64,000 bases of DNA from Chitinophagaceae bacterium UBA2375 (GCA_002343985.1 DDTB01000017.1:60083-124082); one strand, 5' to 3'; shown: positions 1 to 9,634, counted from the first letter of the stretch. Notes: a model not told the origin generated them from the letters alone. Numbers and translations: made by a program.

Positions 1-2
1 AA

Positions 3-131
3 CAGGCCTGCACAACATTCCGCATCAGCCTGATGGAACTGGAAGAGTTTGAGGCCCGTATGCATGAACATGTTCACCTCGAAAACAATATCCTGTTTCC
101 AAAAGCGCTTCATATGATGATACCTGCATGA
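3..131 (+). CDS. ScdA/YtfE-type iron-sulfur cluster repair protein, C-terminal fragment
   Basis: Only the last 42 codons are inside the window; the gene starts to the left of it. The visible end carries the hemerythrin-like motif HEHVHLENNILFPKA, with the His and Glu residues that bind the di-iron centre in RIC (repair of iron centres) proteins of the ScdA/YtfE family. In that family the protein repairs iron-sulfur clusters damaged by nitric oxide or oxidants in the cytoplasm. The motif and its distance from the C-terminus fit the family. A terminator hairpin follows 36 bases after the stop. The family call rests on this short stretch alone. Confidence 0.75.
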   Translation, partial: QACTTFRISLMELEEFEARMHEHVHLENNILFPKALHMMIPA

Positions 132-166
132 GGAATCTTTTATATACAATACCCTGAAAGGCCTGG

Positions 167-220
167 AACGGCCCATCCATGTATATAAACCACCGAAACA
201 TGGATGGGCCGTTTTATTTT
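167..220 (+). terminator. Rho-independent terminator after the ScdA-like gene
   Basis: A perfect 15-bp inverted repeat (167-181 with 199-213) with a 17-base loop is followed on the + strand by a T-rich tract (211-220). It lies between the convergent ScdA-like and PrpE-like genes. The T tract is on the + side only, so it best serves the ScdA-like transcript. Confidence 0.8.
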
Positions 221-236
221 GACAAGAGATTAGGAT

Positions 237-2150
237 TTAATTGCCCGATACATTCTTTTCCCCAATCCTGCCAATTTCCCTTTCTTTCAATCTGCCGGTG
301 ATTTCCTGCAAAATAACCGGGTCGTCGATGGTGGATGGAATCGTATATGCGTCACCGTCAGCTATTTGGCGGATGGTCTTCCGTAAAATTTTTCCACTCC
401 TTGTTTTCGGTAATCTTTTTACCAGCAGTACATTCCTGAAGAATGCCACGGCCCCGATTTTTTCACGGATCAGGCTAACCAGTTCCTGTTCCAACTGCAC
501 TTCCGTTTCCTGTCGCCCGTCTTTCATGACCACAAGCGCGACCGGCCTTTGTCCACGGAGTTCATCAGCGATGCCCACCACGGCCGATTCTGCAACAGCC
601 GGATGCGTGGCCACCAGTTCTTCCATTTCCCCGGTACTCAGGCGATGGCCACTTACGTTAATGACATCATCTACACGGCCCATGATGAAAAAATACCCAT
701 CCTCGTCATAATATCCGCCATCTCCTGTGAGGTAATGCCCTTCAACCTGGCTCAGGTAGCCTGCAATAAAACGCTCGTCGTTTTTCCATAATGTAGGCAG
801 GCATCCCGGTGGTAGGGGCAAGCGCACCGTGACGAGGCCTTCGCGCCCGGGAGGTAAAGGCGCGCCATCTTCGGAAATAATCCGGATATCAAAACCGCAA
901 ACAGGCAATCCCGCCGAACCTGCTTTCACCGGTAAAGGTTCCACGCCCATCATGATACCCAGCATTGGCCAGCCGCTTTCTGTTTGCCACCAATGGTCAA
1001 TTACGGGTACTTGCAGGATTTCGCGCGCCCAGTGAAAAGTAGCGGGGTCGCAGCGTTCTCCTGCTAAAAACAAGTACCTGAGCGATGATAGCTTGTATGG
1101 GGACAGTAATGCTGCTTCATGGTCTTCTTTTCGAATGGCACGAATGGCAGTGGGCGCGGTGAAAAATACATTGACGCCATATTCCGATATCACGCGCCAG
1201 AACGCCCCGGCATCGGGAGTGCGCACGGGTTTCCCCTCGTAAAGTACCGTAGTGCACCCGGCTAACAGTGGGCCATAGACGATATAACTATGCCCAACCA
1301 CCCAGCCTACATCGCTTGCAGCCCAAAAAACATCGCCGGCATGAGCGTCGTACACATGTTTCATGCTGAAAGCCAGGGCTGTGGCGTATCCGCCGTGATC
1401 TCGCACAATACCTTTGGGTTTGCCGGTGGTACCGGATGTGTACAGGATATATAAAGGATCTGTAGACAGCATCGGCACTGCCTCCGATTCTTCGAAAGTT
1501 TGGAGGTTATCAAAATCGTATTCACCTTTTTTTTCCAGTTTGTCGTAACCCGGCTCCCTTTGCACAAAAATGCGGTGTGCAGGCTGATGCACCGCTTCCC
1601 GAAGGGCCTGGTCAACCAGTGGTTTATATGGGATTTTTTTATCGAACTCAATGCCATAGCTCGCCGATATGATGGCTACCGGCTTCGCGTCGTCGATGCG
1701 CATTGCCAGTTCATGTGGCGCGAACCCGCCAAACACCACGGAATGGATGGCGCCAATCCTCGCGCAAGCCAGCATACTGATGACGGCTTCAGGGATCATC
1801 GGCATGTAGACCACTACCGTGTCGCCCTTGCCAATACCGAGTGATTGCAAACCATGCGCGAACCGCGCGACACGCGTAGCCAGTTCATCGTAACTAATCT
1901 TTTCCTTTTTATTTGCCACCGGGGAATCATAAATCAGCGCAACCTGGCTCCCCCTTCCTTGTTCAATCTGCCAGTCAAGACAGGCATAGGATATATTGCA
2001 GCGGCCATCGGTGAACCAGCGGTAGAAACCTTGCTCGTTGACAGATAAAATTGTTTGCGGTTCTGTAAACCAGGGAATGCGTTCCGACTGTTCTTTCCAG
2101 AATTTTTCTTTTTCGTCTATGCTTTTACGGTAGAGTGACTGGTATACCAT
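237..2150 (-). CDS. prpE: AMP-forming short-chain acyl-CoA synthetase, PrpE/ACSS3-like
   Basis: This 637-residue enzyme belongs to the ANL adenylating family and probably makes propionyl-CoA (or acetyl-CoA) from the free acid, ATP and CoA in the cytoplasm. The P-loop-like motif YTSGTTGKPKGIVRD near residue 235 has the VRD ending usual in PrpE and ACSS3 rather than Acs. The WWQTE substrate-pocket motif and the C-terminal PKTRSGK motif are present; Lys587 of the latter is the catalytic lysine that is reversibly acetylated in this family. It is downstream of a response regulator and a symporter-kinase on the same strand, and a true Acs lies 7 kb away, so this may be the propionate-preferring partner. 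Substrate preference is inferred. Confidence 0.8.
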   Translation of the reverse strand: MVYQSLYRKSIDEKEKFWKEQSERIPWFTEPQTILSVNEQGFYRWFTDGRCNISYACLDWQIEQGRGSQVALIYDSPVANKKEKISYDELATRVARFAHGLQSLGIGKGDTVVVYMPMIPEAVISMLACARIGAIHSVVFGGFAPHELAMRIDDAKPVAIISASYGIEFDKKIPYKPLVDQALREAVHQPAHRIFVQREPGYDKLEKKGEYDFDNLQTFEESEAVPMLSTDPLYILYTSGTTGKPKGIVRDHGGYATALAFSMKHVYDAHAGDVFWAASDVGWVVGHSYIVYGPLLAGCTTVLYEGKPVRTPDAGAFWRVISEYGVNVFFTAPTAIRAIRKEDHEAALLSPYKLSSLRYLFLAGERCDPATFHWAREILQVPVIDHWWQTESGWPMLGIMMGVEPLPVKAGSAGLPVCGFDIRIISEDGAPLPPGREGLVTVRLPLPPGCLPTLWKNDERFIAGYLSQVEGHYLTGDGGYYDEDGYFFIMGRVDDVINVSGHRLSTGEMEELVATHPAVAESAVVGIADELRGQRPVALVVMKDGRQETEVQLEQELVSLIREKIGAVAFFRNVLLVKRLPKTRSGKILRKTIRQIADGDAYTIPSTIDDPVILQEITGRLKEREIGRIGEKNVSGN

Positions 2151-2232
2151 GGCTCGGCTGTTTAAGGGTCATTGTAAGTTACCTAAAACAAATACCGGTT
2201 CCCGGAAATCTATACCAAATAACCAGAAAATA

Positions 2233-2601
2233 TCAGGCCGCGGCCAGGAGTTCCCGCACTTTTTTCATGAGGTCACGGGTGGAGAAGGGTTTGGTTACAT
2301 ACAGGCTGGCGCCGAGGTCGTATCCTTTTTGGATATCGCTTTCCTTTGATTTCGCGCTGAGAAAAACCACTTTGATATGCTGCAGTTTTTTATTCCCTTT
2401 GATGTGTTTGCAGATGGCATATCCGTCCATGTCGGGCATCATGATATCCAGCAAAACCAGTGCAGGTGTTTCCTGTTGGATGATGTCGAGCGCTTCTGTG
2501 CCATTGCGCGCCACTTTCACATCGAAGCCTTCCTTTTTCATAAGGAATTCAAGCGACATCAGGATGTACGGATCATCGTCAACAACCAGGATCTTCTTCA
2601 T
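2233..2601 (-). CDS. Stand-alone receiver-domain response regulator
   Basis: A 122-residue CheY-like receiver with no output domain. The acidic pocket is Asp8-Asp9-Asp10, the phosphoacceptor is Asp52 in LLDIMMP, the switch residue is Ser82 and the conserved lysine is Lys104 in VTKPF. It begins only 9 bases after the stop of the symporter-kinase gene, so the two form an operon and very likely a pair. In the CrbS/CrbR systems that control acs in Vibrio and Pseudomonas, the regulator carries a LuxR-type HTH domain; here that domain is absent. The output partner is therefore not evident from this gene. Confidence 0.88.
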   Translation of the reverse strand: MKKILVVDDDPYILMSLEFLMKKEGFDVKVARNGTEALDIIQQETPALVLLDIMMPDMDGYAICKHIKGNKKLQHIKVVFLSAKSKESDIQKGYDLGASLYVTKPFSTRDLMKKVRELLAAA

Positions 2602-2610
2602 GGTACAAAG

Positions 2611-5319
2611 TTATTGCAGCGGAAGTGTAAAAATAAATTTCGACCCTTTTCCTTCTTCACTCTCCACCCATATTTTTCCACCATGCATGTCAATGATTTT
2701 TTTGCAGATGGCGAGTCCAAGCCCCGTCCCTTCCGGTTTCCTGAGTGTTTGGTTGCGTGCCTGGAAGAATTTATCAAAGATCAGGGTATGCAGGTCGGCC
2801 GGAATGCCTTTGCCGTTGTCTTCCACCCAAACCTCCCACTCATCATGGTTATTGCGGATAGATACTTTGATGATGCCGTGGTTTTCCGGAGAAAACCGAA
2901 TGGCATTGGTCAGCAAATTATACACAACCTGTTCAATCAATGCCGCATCGCATTGCAGCAAATACATGGCATCAGGCCAGTTCCGGATGATGCGGATATT
3001 TTTTTCCATCGCGAGCGGCTCAACAGAATCAATGATATTATTCAGCAAGGTATTGAGCTGAACCGCACTGCTATTCAGTTTCTGCCGGCCGCTCTCATAC
3101 CTTTCCAGGTTTAACACCTGTGAGATGAGGTGGCTCAGCCTTTCGGTTTCGCGGATGATGCCGGAAATAAACCTTGTTTTTTCATCAGCTTCCATCTCTG
3201 GGTTATCATAGATTATTTCCGCCATGGCACGGATTGATGTCAGTGGCGTGCGCAGTTCATGGGTAACGGTATATAAAAATTCATCCTTGATTTCATCCAT
3301 ATCGCGCAACTGGTCGTTGGCCTTCCTCAATTCATCCGTTGCTTTTTGCAACTCCAGTGATTTTCGGCGAAGCTCTTTGTTGAGTTCAATCATCTGCTGC
3401 GATTCCTGCAGGATGCGGAGCACTTCGTCGATGCGGATGTTTTCTTCCTTGGTAACGGTGCCCACCATGATGCGGGCAGATGCGGAGCCAATGACGCCAC
3501 TGAGTACTTTTTCCGCGAAGTTCACCATTCTCGGGTCAGCGTTTTTTTGATCAAGTGGAATCTGGTGCCGCTGCGCGTACTGCCTGATCAGTTTCTGCGC
3601 CCTGTCACGGCCAAGAAAATTTGATATGAGGTCCGACAGGTCAGGCATGGATGCCGTGCCCTTCCAGAATGTACCGGTTGCCGGGCTGTTGGCATGCCGG
3701 AATATGTCTACAAAAATTTCAGCCTGGTACCTTTCCTGGTCAGATTTTCCGCTGTTGATCGATACGGCCACAAAGCTTCCGATATTAAACAGCATGCTCC
3801 AGAAAAAACAATGCGAAATGCTGTCCATCCCTTCCAGGCCAAACAACGCCGTCGGCCTGAGCCAGCTTTGCCCGAACAAACCGTTCAGCAACATGTCGTT
3901 GCCTATGATTCCCGCATTGGCCATGGAAGGAATAATGGCGGTATAAAACCAAATGACAAAACCCAGCAGGATGCCGGCCATGGCGCCCTTTTGCGATGCT
4001 TGTTTCCAGTATATGCCGCCAATCAGCGCGGGTGCAAACTGGGCAACTGCGGCAAATGAAATCAACCCGATGGAGACAAGGCTGATATGCAGCGCCACCA
4101 TCTTATCGTACATGTATGCCAGCAGGATGATGAGCAGGATGCTGAAACGGCGGATATTTAGGATGATTTTACTGAAAGAGCCCTCCCGGCCGGAGCGGAA
4201 ACGTTTGCTGGTGAGCAGCAATGGCGTAGCGATATTATTGCTCATCATGGTGCTTAAGGCAATAGTTTCCACAATGATCATGCTGGTGGCTGCGGAAAAG
4301 CCACCAATAAAAGTGAGCAGGCTCAGTATGTCGGCGCCGTAATGCAGGGGCAGCGACAATACATAAGTGTCTGCATGCACATCTGTTTGCGCGAAAATCA
4401 GTTTGCCTCCAAACGCGATGGGTAACACAAAAATATTGATGAGCAAAAGGTACAAGGGAAAAACCCAGATCGCTTTTTTCACATGCGATTCGTTCGTGTT
4501 TTCCACCACGCCCATTTGAAATTGCCGGGGCAGGAACACAATTGCCAGCATGGAAAGCATGCAAAGGAAAAACCAGGAGCTGTATGTGCTGTTTTCTTCG
4601 AGTACAAATAATTTTTTCAGGGATAGGTCTGCTGATGCGCGTGTGAAAATGTCCCCAAACCCGTTGAATATGCCATAAGTCACAAAGAGGCCAACAGCCA
4701 GGAAGGCCAATAATTTCACAACAGATTCAAATGCCACGGCGGCTACAAGCCCTTCATGTTTTTCGGAGGCATCAATCGACCTTGTGCCAAACAGTGTGAT
4801 GAATGCGGCCAGCGCGAGTGAAATATAAAATGTGTTATCGCCCAGGAAGCCGGACAATCCGCTTTGTTCAGGGCCTGATTTGGCGAGGATGCCCATGCTT
4901 GCTGAGATCGCTTTGAGTTGCAAGGCTATGTAAGGGATGATACCCAGCACACAAAGAATGGTGATCACAACCGCGAGCGAAAAATTTTTGCCGTAACGGG
5001 TTGAAATAAAATCGGCGATGCTGTTGATGCGTTGTGTATGGCAGATGCGGATGATTTTGCGCAGCATGGGCCAGAACAATGCGGCCATTATGGTTGGCCC
5101 GATGTACACTGTAATGAAATCAATACCCCTGGTGCTTGCCTGGCCAACGCTTCCGTAATAAGTCCATGCCGTACAGAAAACACCTAACGATAACGCATAT
5201 ACGTAAGGATTGCTGATCAGGCTTTTGCCTTTCTTCATCCTGTATTCCGCGTAGTACGCGATGCCAAACAACAGAAACAGGTAAGCTAGCGCCGTGCCTA
5301 TAACGATCCAGTTGCTCAT
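2611..5319 (-). CDS. Sodium:solute symporter-coupled sensor histidine kinase (CbrA/CrbS type)
   Basis: A 902-residue membrane protein. Residues 1 to about 525 form an SLC5-type sodium/solute symporter with about 13 membrane spans. A STAC-like four-helix linker follows (about 555-625, with the ASARIMV signature), then a coiled coil, a HisKA domain with phosphoacceptor His687 in THELRTP, and a HATPase domain with N, G1 (VEDNGKGIP) and G2 (GTGLGLAI) boxes. No PAS domain is evident. CrbS and CbrA of this architecture sense acetate or amino acids and control acs or carbon use. Its start codon overlaps the stop of the upstream 71-residue membrane gene by 4 bases, and the receiver gene follows. Ligand acetate is inferred from the two acyl-CoA synthetase genes nearby. 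Confidence 0.9.
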   Translation of the reverse strand: MSNWIVIGTALAYLFLLFGIAYYAEYRMKKGKSLISNPYVYALSLGVFCTAWTYYGSVGQASTRGIDFITVYIGPTIMAALFWPMLRKIIRICHTQRINSIADFISTRYGKNFSLAVVITILCVLGIIPYIALQLKAISASMGILAKSGPEQSGLSGFLGDNTFYISLALAAFITLFGTRSIDASEKHEGLVAAVAFESVVKLLAFLAVGLFVTYGIFNGFGDIFTRASADLSLKKLFVLEENSTYSSWFFLCMLSMLAIVFLPRQFQMGVVENTNESHVKKAIWVFPLYLLLINIFVLPIAFGGKLIFAQTDVHADTYVLSLPLHYGADILSLLTFIGGFSAATSMIIVETIALSTMMSNNIATPLLLTSKRFRSGREGSFSKIILNIRRFSILLIILLAYMYDKMVALHISLVSIGLISFAAVAQFAPALIGGIYWKQASQKGAMAGILLGFVIWFYTAIIPSMANAGIIGNDMLLNGLFGQSWLRPTALFGLEGMDSISHCFFWSMLFNIGSFVAVSINSGKSDQERYQAEIFVDIFRHANSPATGTFWKGTASMPDLSDLISNFLGRDRAQKLIRQYAQRHQIPLDQKNADPRMVNFAEKVLSGVIGSASARIMVGTVTKEENIRIDEVLRILQESQQMIELNKELRRKSLELQKATDELRKANDQLRDMDEIKDEFLYTVTHELRTPLTSIRAMAEIIYDNPEMEADEKTRFISGIIRETERLSHLISQVLNLERYESGRQKLNSSAVQLNTLLNNIIDSVEPLAMEKNIRIIRNWPDAMYLLQCDAALIEQVVYNLLTNAIRFSPENHGIIKVSIRNNHDEWEVWVEDNGKGIPADLHTLIFDKFFQARNQTLRKPEGTGLGLAICKKIIDMHGGKIWVESEEGKGSKFIFTLPLQ

Positions 5320-5531
5320 GGTTCCTTACCTTTTTTGCCGTTGTCTTTTTCAGCCGCCCTGTATAATAAATAAATGCCAATGGCCCAGGCCAGGAAGATA
5401 TACAGGTATAACATGGGAAAGCCCGCCAGCATCCTGTTCTTGTCGGCAATCGACAAAAGCGGGTAACTGAACAGCACCAGCAATAACACGGCCAGTGCGG
5501 CGAATCGTTGTTTTTTAATCCGGTCGGGCAT
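5316..5531 (-). CDS. Small two-span membrane protein preceding the symporter-kinase
   Basis: A 71-residue protein with two hydrophobic stretches (about 9-29 and 37-57) and a very basic/acidic C-terminal tail rich in Lys and Glu. Its last 4 bases overlap the start of the symporter-kinase gene, so translation is probably coupled. Small membrane proteins often sit in front of sodium:solute symporters and act as accessory subunits; that role is inferred here from position only. No known motif was recognised. Confidence 0.7.
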   Translation of the reverse strand: MPDRIKKQRFAALAVLLLVLFSYPLLSIADKNRMLAGFPMLYLYIFLAWAIGIYLLYRAAEKDNGKKGKEP

Positions 5532-5535
5532 GATA

Positions 5536-5585
5536 TAATTAAAAAGAACATTCTTTGCCAGCCTAATGTAGCAAAGAATGTTCTT
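5536..5585 (-). terminator. Strong terminator between the MFS operon and the symporter-kinase operon
   Basis: A perfect 15-bp inverted repeat (5544-5558 with 5571-5585) with a 12-base loop is followed, read on the minus strand, by a T-rich stretch (5536-5545). It ends the transcript of the DUF6814-like/MFS genes just before the start of the 71-residue membrane gene, and so separates two operons. Confidence 0.85.
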
Positions 5586-5606
5586 ATGGTCAAATCCGCT
5601 TACAGC

Positions 5607-5861
5607 TTAATCGGTGATCTCGGCAGAGCTTTCCGGTAAATGGTCATACAATCCTTTCACCGAGTAGTAGCCGAATATCATCAAACCGATGCAGACCGGG
5701 ATGAAGATAAAAAGGATGATGGCCCATTGCAGGGTGATGTTTGATTTGGTTGCTTCCGATGCTTTACTGATTTTGTCGGCTGCCTGCCAGAACATGAATG
5801 CCACCAGTAAGGGCGCCAGCGCCATCCAAACAAATCCGAGTAATCTTTTTAACGCGTTCAT
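5607..5861 (-). CDS. Small membrane protein, DUF6814-like
   Basis: An 84-residue protein with two membrane spans (about 8-27 and 43-68) and a short acidic tail. It lies 32 bases after the MFS carrier gene on the same strand and before a strong terminator, so it is the second gene of that operon. It resembles the small DUF6814 proteins that accompany transporters in Bacteroidota, a recollection of the family rather than a search result. A role as a small subunit or stabiliser of the carrier is inferred from position. Confidence 0.6.
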   Translation of the reverse strand: MNALKRLLGFVWMALAPLLVAFMFWQAADKISKASEATKSNITLQWAIILFIFIPVCIGLMIFGYYSVKGLYDHLPESSAEITD

Positions 5862-5893
5862 ATCAAATAGTTTTATGCATGATGAAATGTGGG

Positions 5894-7573
5894 TTAGTCC
5901 ATGACGTTTTCGTCGATCTTATTCTGAAGATATACCACGCCGATGATCAAACTTAGTATGGCCACGCCAATAGGGTACCAAAGCCCTGCAAGCGGGTCGC
6001 CGGCCGGGTTGGTATCCGTTTTGGTGAACTCAACAATCAGTGTTCCCAGGAAGGGAACCAGTCCGCCAAACACGCCGTTACCGATATGGTAGGGTAAAGA
6101 CATGGATGTGTACCTGATTTTTGTCGGGAATAATTCCACCAGGAAGGCGGCTATTGGCCCGTAAACCATGGTTACATACAATATCTGTACGAATACAAGC
6201 AATACCATGCCCCAGAATGTTCCTTTATCAAGTGATTTTTCCAGCACTACACCGGGTTTAGCGGAGTGTGAGGATACGGAAGCGTATTGGATGCCTTCCG
6301 GAAGAACAACGTCTTTGGCTGTTTTGATATGGCTTGTTATGGTATCGCCCCCTGGCATGATGAAGCTTGCATTGGCCACAGAAGCTTTAAGCGGGGATGC
6401 GAGGTGAAGGGTGTCTGTTTTGCTGTGCGTGTACACGGCACCGTCAGTGTATACGGTATCGTATTTTACGGTGAGTAAAACTTTGGTTTGGTCTTTTGCA
6501 TCAATGGCAGCAACTGCCGGTGATGCTTTGGTTTCCGTAAGGTTTACCAGTTCGGTTTTGTTGGCAGGCTTGGTCCATTCGAGGAATGTTTTGTAAATCG
6601 GCCTGTAACTGATAATACCCAGGATCATACCCAGCATCATGATCCATTTACGTCCAACGCGGTCACTTAGTGAACCGAATATCACAAAGAAGGGAGTCGC
6701 AAACAGGATGGCGATGAGTATGATGTTGCGGGAATCAATGAAGTTGACCTTGCACACGTTTTCGATAAATGATTGCGCGTAAAATTGTCCTGTGTACCAG
6801 ATCACGCCCTGCCCCATCACCGCGCCGAATAAAGCCAGCAACACCATTTTGAAATTTGAACGGTGCCCGAAACTTTCTTTCAACGGGTTCTTTGAAATTT
6901 TTCCTTCCGCTTTCACTTTCGCAAACAAGGGCGATTCGCTCATACGCATGCGGATCACAATCGACACAATCACCAGCAACAAGGAAATCCAGAATGGGTA
7001 ACGCCAGCCGCCCCATTCGGATGTAAATGTTTCCACTCCCTGGCTTTGCCTGATCAGGATGATGATGCCAAGGGCGAGGAATAAGCCGAGTGTGGCTGTG
7101 GTTTGGATCCAACTCGTCCAGAAGCCCCTGCGGTGCGCGGGCGCGTGTTCTGCCACATAAGTGGCGGCGCCGCCATATTCGCCACCCAATGCCAGGCCTT
7201 GTACCAGGCGTAAGATGAGAACGAGGATTGGTGCAGCCCATCCAATGGTTTGGAAACCGGGTACAAGCCCAATAGCGAATGTGGATCCGCCCATCAGCAC
7301 CAGTGTAAGGAGGAATGTGTATTTGCGGCCGATCAGGTCGCCGAGGCGGCCAAAGACCAGCGCCCCGAAAGGCCTAACAATAAAGCCTGCCGCGAAGATG
7401 GCGAGCGTACTCAGCAATGCCGATGTGCCTGAGTCTTCCGGGAAAAACTGCTTGGAGATGATGGTGGCGAGCATCCCGAAGATGTAGAAATCGTACCACT
7501 CAATGAGTGTACCTACGGATGAAGCTCCAATAATGAAGCCCATCCCTTTGTTGGTTAATGGTTGGTTTGCCAT
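5894..7573 (-). CDS. MFS carrier of the metabolite:H+ symporter (MHS) family with a large periplasmic insert
   Basis: A 559-residue, 12-span transporter, against about 430-450 for typical MHS members. The two family loop motifs are clear (GRLGDLIGRK at 75-84 and SLSDRVGRK at 301-309), as is the RLVQGLALGGEYGG stretch in span 4. MHS proteins carry carboxylates, osmolytes or shikimate with protons. The extra length is a hydrophilic segment of about 120 residues (332-452) between spans 9 and 10, on the periplasmic side, rich in Thr, Ser and Val. The gene is followed by a small membrane protein and preceded by a porin on the same strand, next to two acyl-CoA synthetase genes. A short-chain carboxylate substrate is inferred from that context. 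Confidence 0.85.
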   Translation of the reverse strand: MANQPLTNKGMGFIIGASSVGTLIEWYDFYIFGMLATIISKQFFPEDSGTSALLSTLAIFAAGFIVRPFGALVFGRLGDLIGRKYTFLLTLVLMGGSTFAIGLVPGFQTIGWAAPILVLILRLVQGLALGGEYGGAATYVAEHAPAHRRGFWTSWIQTTATLGLFLALGIIILIRQSQGVETFTSEWGGWRYPFWISLLLVIVSIVIRMRMSESPLFAKVKAEGKISKNPLKESFGHRSNFKMVLLALFGAVMGQGVIWYTGQFYAQSFIENVCKVNFIDSRNIILIAILFATPFFVIFGSLSDRVGRKWIMMLGMILGIISYRPIYKTFLEWTKPANKTELVNLTETKASPAVAAIDAKDQTKVLLTVKYDTVYTDGAVYTHSKTDTLHLASPLKASVANASFIMPGGDTITSHIKTAKDVVLPEGIQYASVSSHSAKPGVVLEKSLDKGTFWGMVLLVFVQILYVTMVYGPIAAFLVELFPTKIRYTSMSLPYHIGNGVFGGLVPFLGTLIVEFTKTDTNPAGDPLAGLWYPIGVAILSLIIGVVYLQNKIDENVMD

Positions 7574-7602
7574 GTGTGTGTATTTATATGGTGGGCTTGT
7601 GT

Positions 7603-8994
7603 TTAGAGAAATATTTGCGTTTGCAGGATGAACTCACCCTTGCTACCATTGCGTTCGGGATTGCCGTTAACGGTTTTGTACACCGGCCTGCTGCTGTATT
7701 GCGCGGTGATTTTTGCATGGTGGTTATTGATCAGGTAGTTCAGGCCAAGGTCAAACTGACCGGATGATTTTCCGATCCTGTCGAAGTTCTTATACGTAAA
7801 CGTAGCATAAGGCATGAAAGCCGTTCCATTCTTAAGTTTGGGGAGCAGGTATCCGGCCTGTGTGTACCAGATCTGTCCTGTGCCGATGGTGGGTTGCAAA
7901 TTGCCGCCGCCGGCCCAGCTTGCATCGGGATTTGCAGCTACCGGTTGCGTGGCGCCGTGCAGGTTCAGGATGCCGATATTGCGCAGGTAGTTGGGGCCAT
8001 AATCGTAATCATAAAAAACACTGTACACGCTCAATGCCGTACCTTTTGCCTTGTTGATGGGCATATCCAGGAAAACATCTACGCCCAGGTTGCTCTGGTT
8101 ATGTGTTTGCACCGAATCAACCGGGCTCTTCCGGCTGGCAGTAGCGCCGCTATGTGTATACCATCCCGCGCCGATATTGAAAACCCTTTTGGTGCCGAAA
8201 TAAGTACCGGTGAAAAAAGGTAAAACATTATTTTCCTTATCCCAGAACATATAATTCAGGTAACCGCCGGTTGACCAGTTTTCGTTGAGCACATTGGTTG
8301 CAGCGGTACTGCTGACAGTGGATGGATTGATGCCGAATGCGAAAGGTTTATTAAGGTGTACACGATAATCGAGCCTGCCCAACTGGCCTTTTGCATAAAT
8401 ACCCAGTTGCCTGGCAAACTGGTCTGTGGCTTCAATATTATACCAGTTGAAAATGGGCGCATCCATCGTCATGAACGTGAGTGTGCTGTGGCTGCTGTTG
8501 CGCGACACGCCGTTCCAATAATGCAGGCCCGTGCCCAGGTGCAGTTTACCCGGAACCACGGCGTATTCCGTCCAGGCATCATGAATGTACAGTTGCGGGC
8601 GTTTGCCACCCTGTGCCGTGGCGCTGGAACCTGTTCCCAGGGCGCCCGATCCTCCCCCATTCACAAAACTCTGGTTGTTGATGCCCCAGTGGCTGACGAT
8701 CATAAAACGCGGAGATATCTGCGCCTGAACCAGGAAGCGGGAACGGCGGATGGCAATATCCGTTGCGGATGATTGGGGTTTCCCATTGACGTCGAGTGTG
8801 CCCGGATTGTTGTTGGTATGTGTAACCCACATTTGGTGCCAGGTAATGAGGCGGATGAATTTCTGGCCTTTATCATCCAGCTTAATCATCATGGGTTTGT
8901 AACTATGATCAATGCCCGGCGCGTTGCCCTGTGCCATACCGGTTGCACCAAGAAAGCAGGAGGCCAGCATGACCAGTAAACTTTTTTTGTACAT
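7603..8994 (-). CDS. Outer-membrane porin-like beta-barrel protein
   Basis: A 463-residue secreted protein with a signal peptide cleaved near residue 21 (after GATGMAQ). The mature part is rich in alternating aromatic and polar residues, Gly and Asn, and ends in a phenylalanine/leucine beta strand, as expected of a phosphate-selective porin (OprO/P)-like barrel. It lies 29 bases upstream of the MHS carrier gene on the same strand, so outer and inner membrane passage of one substrate is likely to be encoded together. Family assignment is moderate; the barrel nature is clearer than the substrate. Confidence 0.75.
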   Translation of the reverse strand: MYKKSLLVMLASCFLGATGMAQGNAPGIDHSYKPMMIKLDDKGQKFIRLITWHQMWVTHTNNNPGTLDVNGKPQSSATDIAIRRSRFLVQAQISPRFMIVSHWGINNQSFVNGGGSGALGTGSSATAQGGKRPQLYIHDAWTEYAVVPGKLHLGTGLHYWNGVSRNSSHSTLTFMTMDAPIFNWYNIEATDQFARQLGIYAKGQLGRLDYRVHLNKPFAFGINPSTVSSTAATNVLNENWSTGGYLNYMFWDKENNVLPFFTGTYFGTKRVFNIGAGWYTHSGATASRKSPVDSVQTHNQSNLGVDVFLDMPINKAKGTALSVYSVFYDYDYGPNYLRNIGILNLHGATQPVAANPDASWAGGGNLQPTIGTGQIWYTQAGYLLPKLKNGTAFMPYATFTYKNFDRIGKSSGQFDLGLNYLINNHHAKITAQYSSRPVYKTVNGNPERNGSKGEFILQTQIFL

Positions 8995-9093
8995 AAGCGA
9001 GTGTTCAGGTGATGAGTGAATATTGCAACCCTAATTTCACCAGAATCATCAGCCTGAATCAAGTTTGAACTATATCCCTGTTAACCGGTATAC

Positions 9094-9525
9094 TTATTGC
9101 CAGGTATTTCGCCTGAAACGTTCCCATTTAATCAGCATGAATTTATCGCCCAGCTCGGTTATCAGGCATCCCGAGTTTTTAAGGCTGTCACGCTGCGTGA
9201 AAAATGCCTGTAACTCAGTGTGGTCAAGCACTTTGTAGGTGGGCCTGTATTCATAGTTTTCAGGTGCGGTGATGCGGTACTTCTTCACCCAGTTCATCAC
9301 CGACACATGGCTGATGCCAAGTATGCGCTCGATCTCCCGGAAGCTAACACCTTCCATGTACAACTGCAATGCCTTAATGACATAGTATGGGTCTATCTGT
9401 TTACCCTCTTTCAATACCGTAAAAAAATACCCGCAAGTTTTGCATCTGTACCGCTGGCGGCCTTTAACGACGCCGCTTTTCACCACTTCTTCTTCCCGGC
9501 ATTTGGGGCAGGCTATATGTTTCAT
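9094..9525 (-). CDS. Solitary IS1 InsA-like zinc-ribbon/HTH protein, probably a domesticated regulator
   Basis: A 143-residue protein. Residues 6-32 form a CPKC...CKTC zinc ribbon like that of IS1 InsA, and residues 49-78 form a helix-turn-helix (GVSFREIERILGISHVSVM). The C-terminal 60 residues are not InsA-like in any way I can recognise. There is no downstream InsB/DDE catalytic ORF and no terminal inverted repeat or target duplication around it. It is divergent from acs, with two identical 16-bp direct repeats between them. InsA of IS1 binds DNA and can repress; a domesticated role in controlling acs and the porin-carrier genes is inferred. The alternative is a decayed IS1 remnant, but the frame is intact. 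Confidence 0.7.
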   Translation of the reverse strand: MKHIACPKCREEEVVKSGVVKGRQRYRCKTCGYFFTVLKEGKQIDPYYVIKALQLYMEGVSFREIERILGISHVSVMNWVKKYRITAPENYEYRPTYKVLDHTELQAFFTQRDSLKNSGCLITELGDKFMLIKWERFRRNTWQ

Positions 9526-9546
9526 ATATGCAATATAAACAGATGG

Positions 9547-9581
9547 ATATACTTAATTAGCATAAATATACTTAATTAGCA
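9547..9581. promoter_or_regulatory. Two identical 16-bp direct repeats, candidate operator
   Basis: The sequence ATATACTTAATTAGCA occurs at 9547-9562 and again at 9566-9581, a 19-bp period. It lies between the divergent InsA-like gene and acs. A minus-strand -7-like box (TATATTTA, 9563-9570 reversed) overlaps the repeats, and the acs -33 region begins 10 bases to the right. A regulator bound here could repress the InsA-like gene and act on acs. Confidence 0.6.
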
Positions 9582-9590
9582 AATAAAAGC

Positions 9591-9620
9591 TTGACAGGCT
9601 CCGGGCTTTCTTTACTTTTA
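9591..9620 (+). promoter_or_regulatory. Putative acs promoter (Bacteroidota type)
   Basis: A TTG element at 9591-9593 is spaced 19 bases from TACTTTTA at 9613-9620, which matches the TAnnTTTG box at all but the last base. The acs start codon lies 14 bases further on, so the leader would be very short. Confidence 0.55.
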
Positions 9621-9634
9621 ATTGTCTAAAACCG

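Noticed and set aside
2135..3061. A 308-codon frame on the + strand
   Set aside because: It lies antisense to the receiver and kinase genes, has no recognisable features, and its composition follows the codon pattern of the minus-strand genes.
9094..9525. A complete IS1-like insertion sequence
   Set aside because: No InsB catalytic frame, no terminal inverted repeats and no target duplication could be found on either side of the InsA-like gene.
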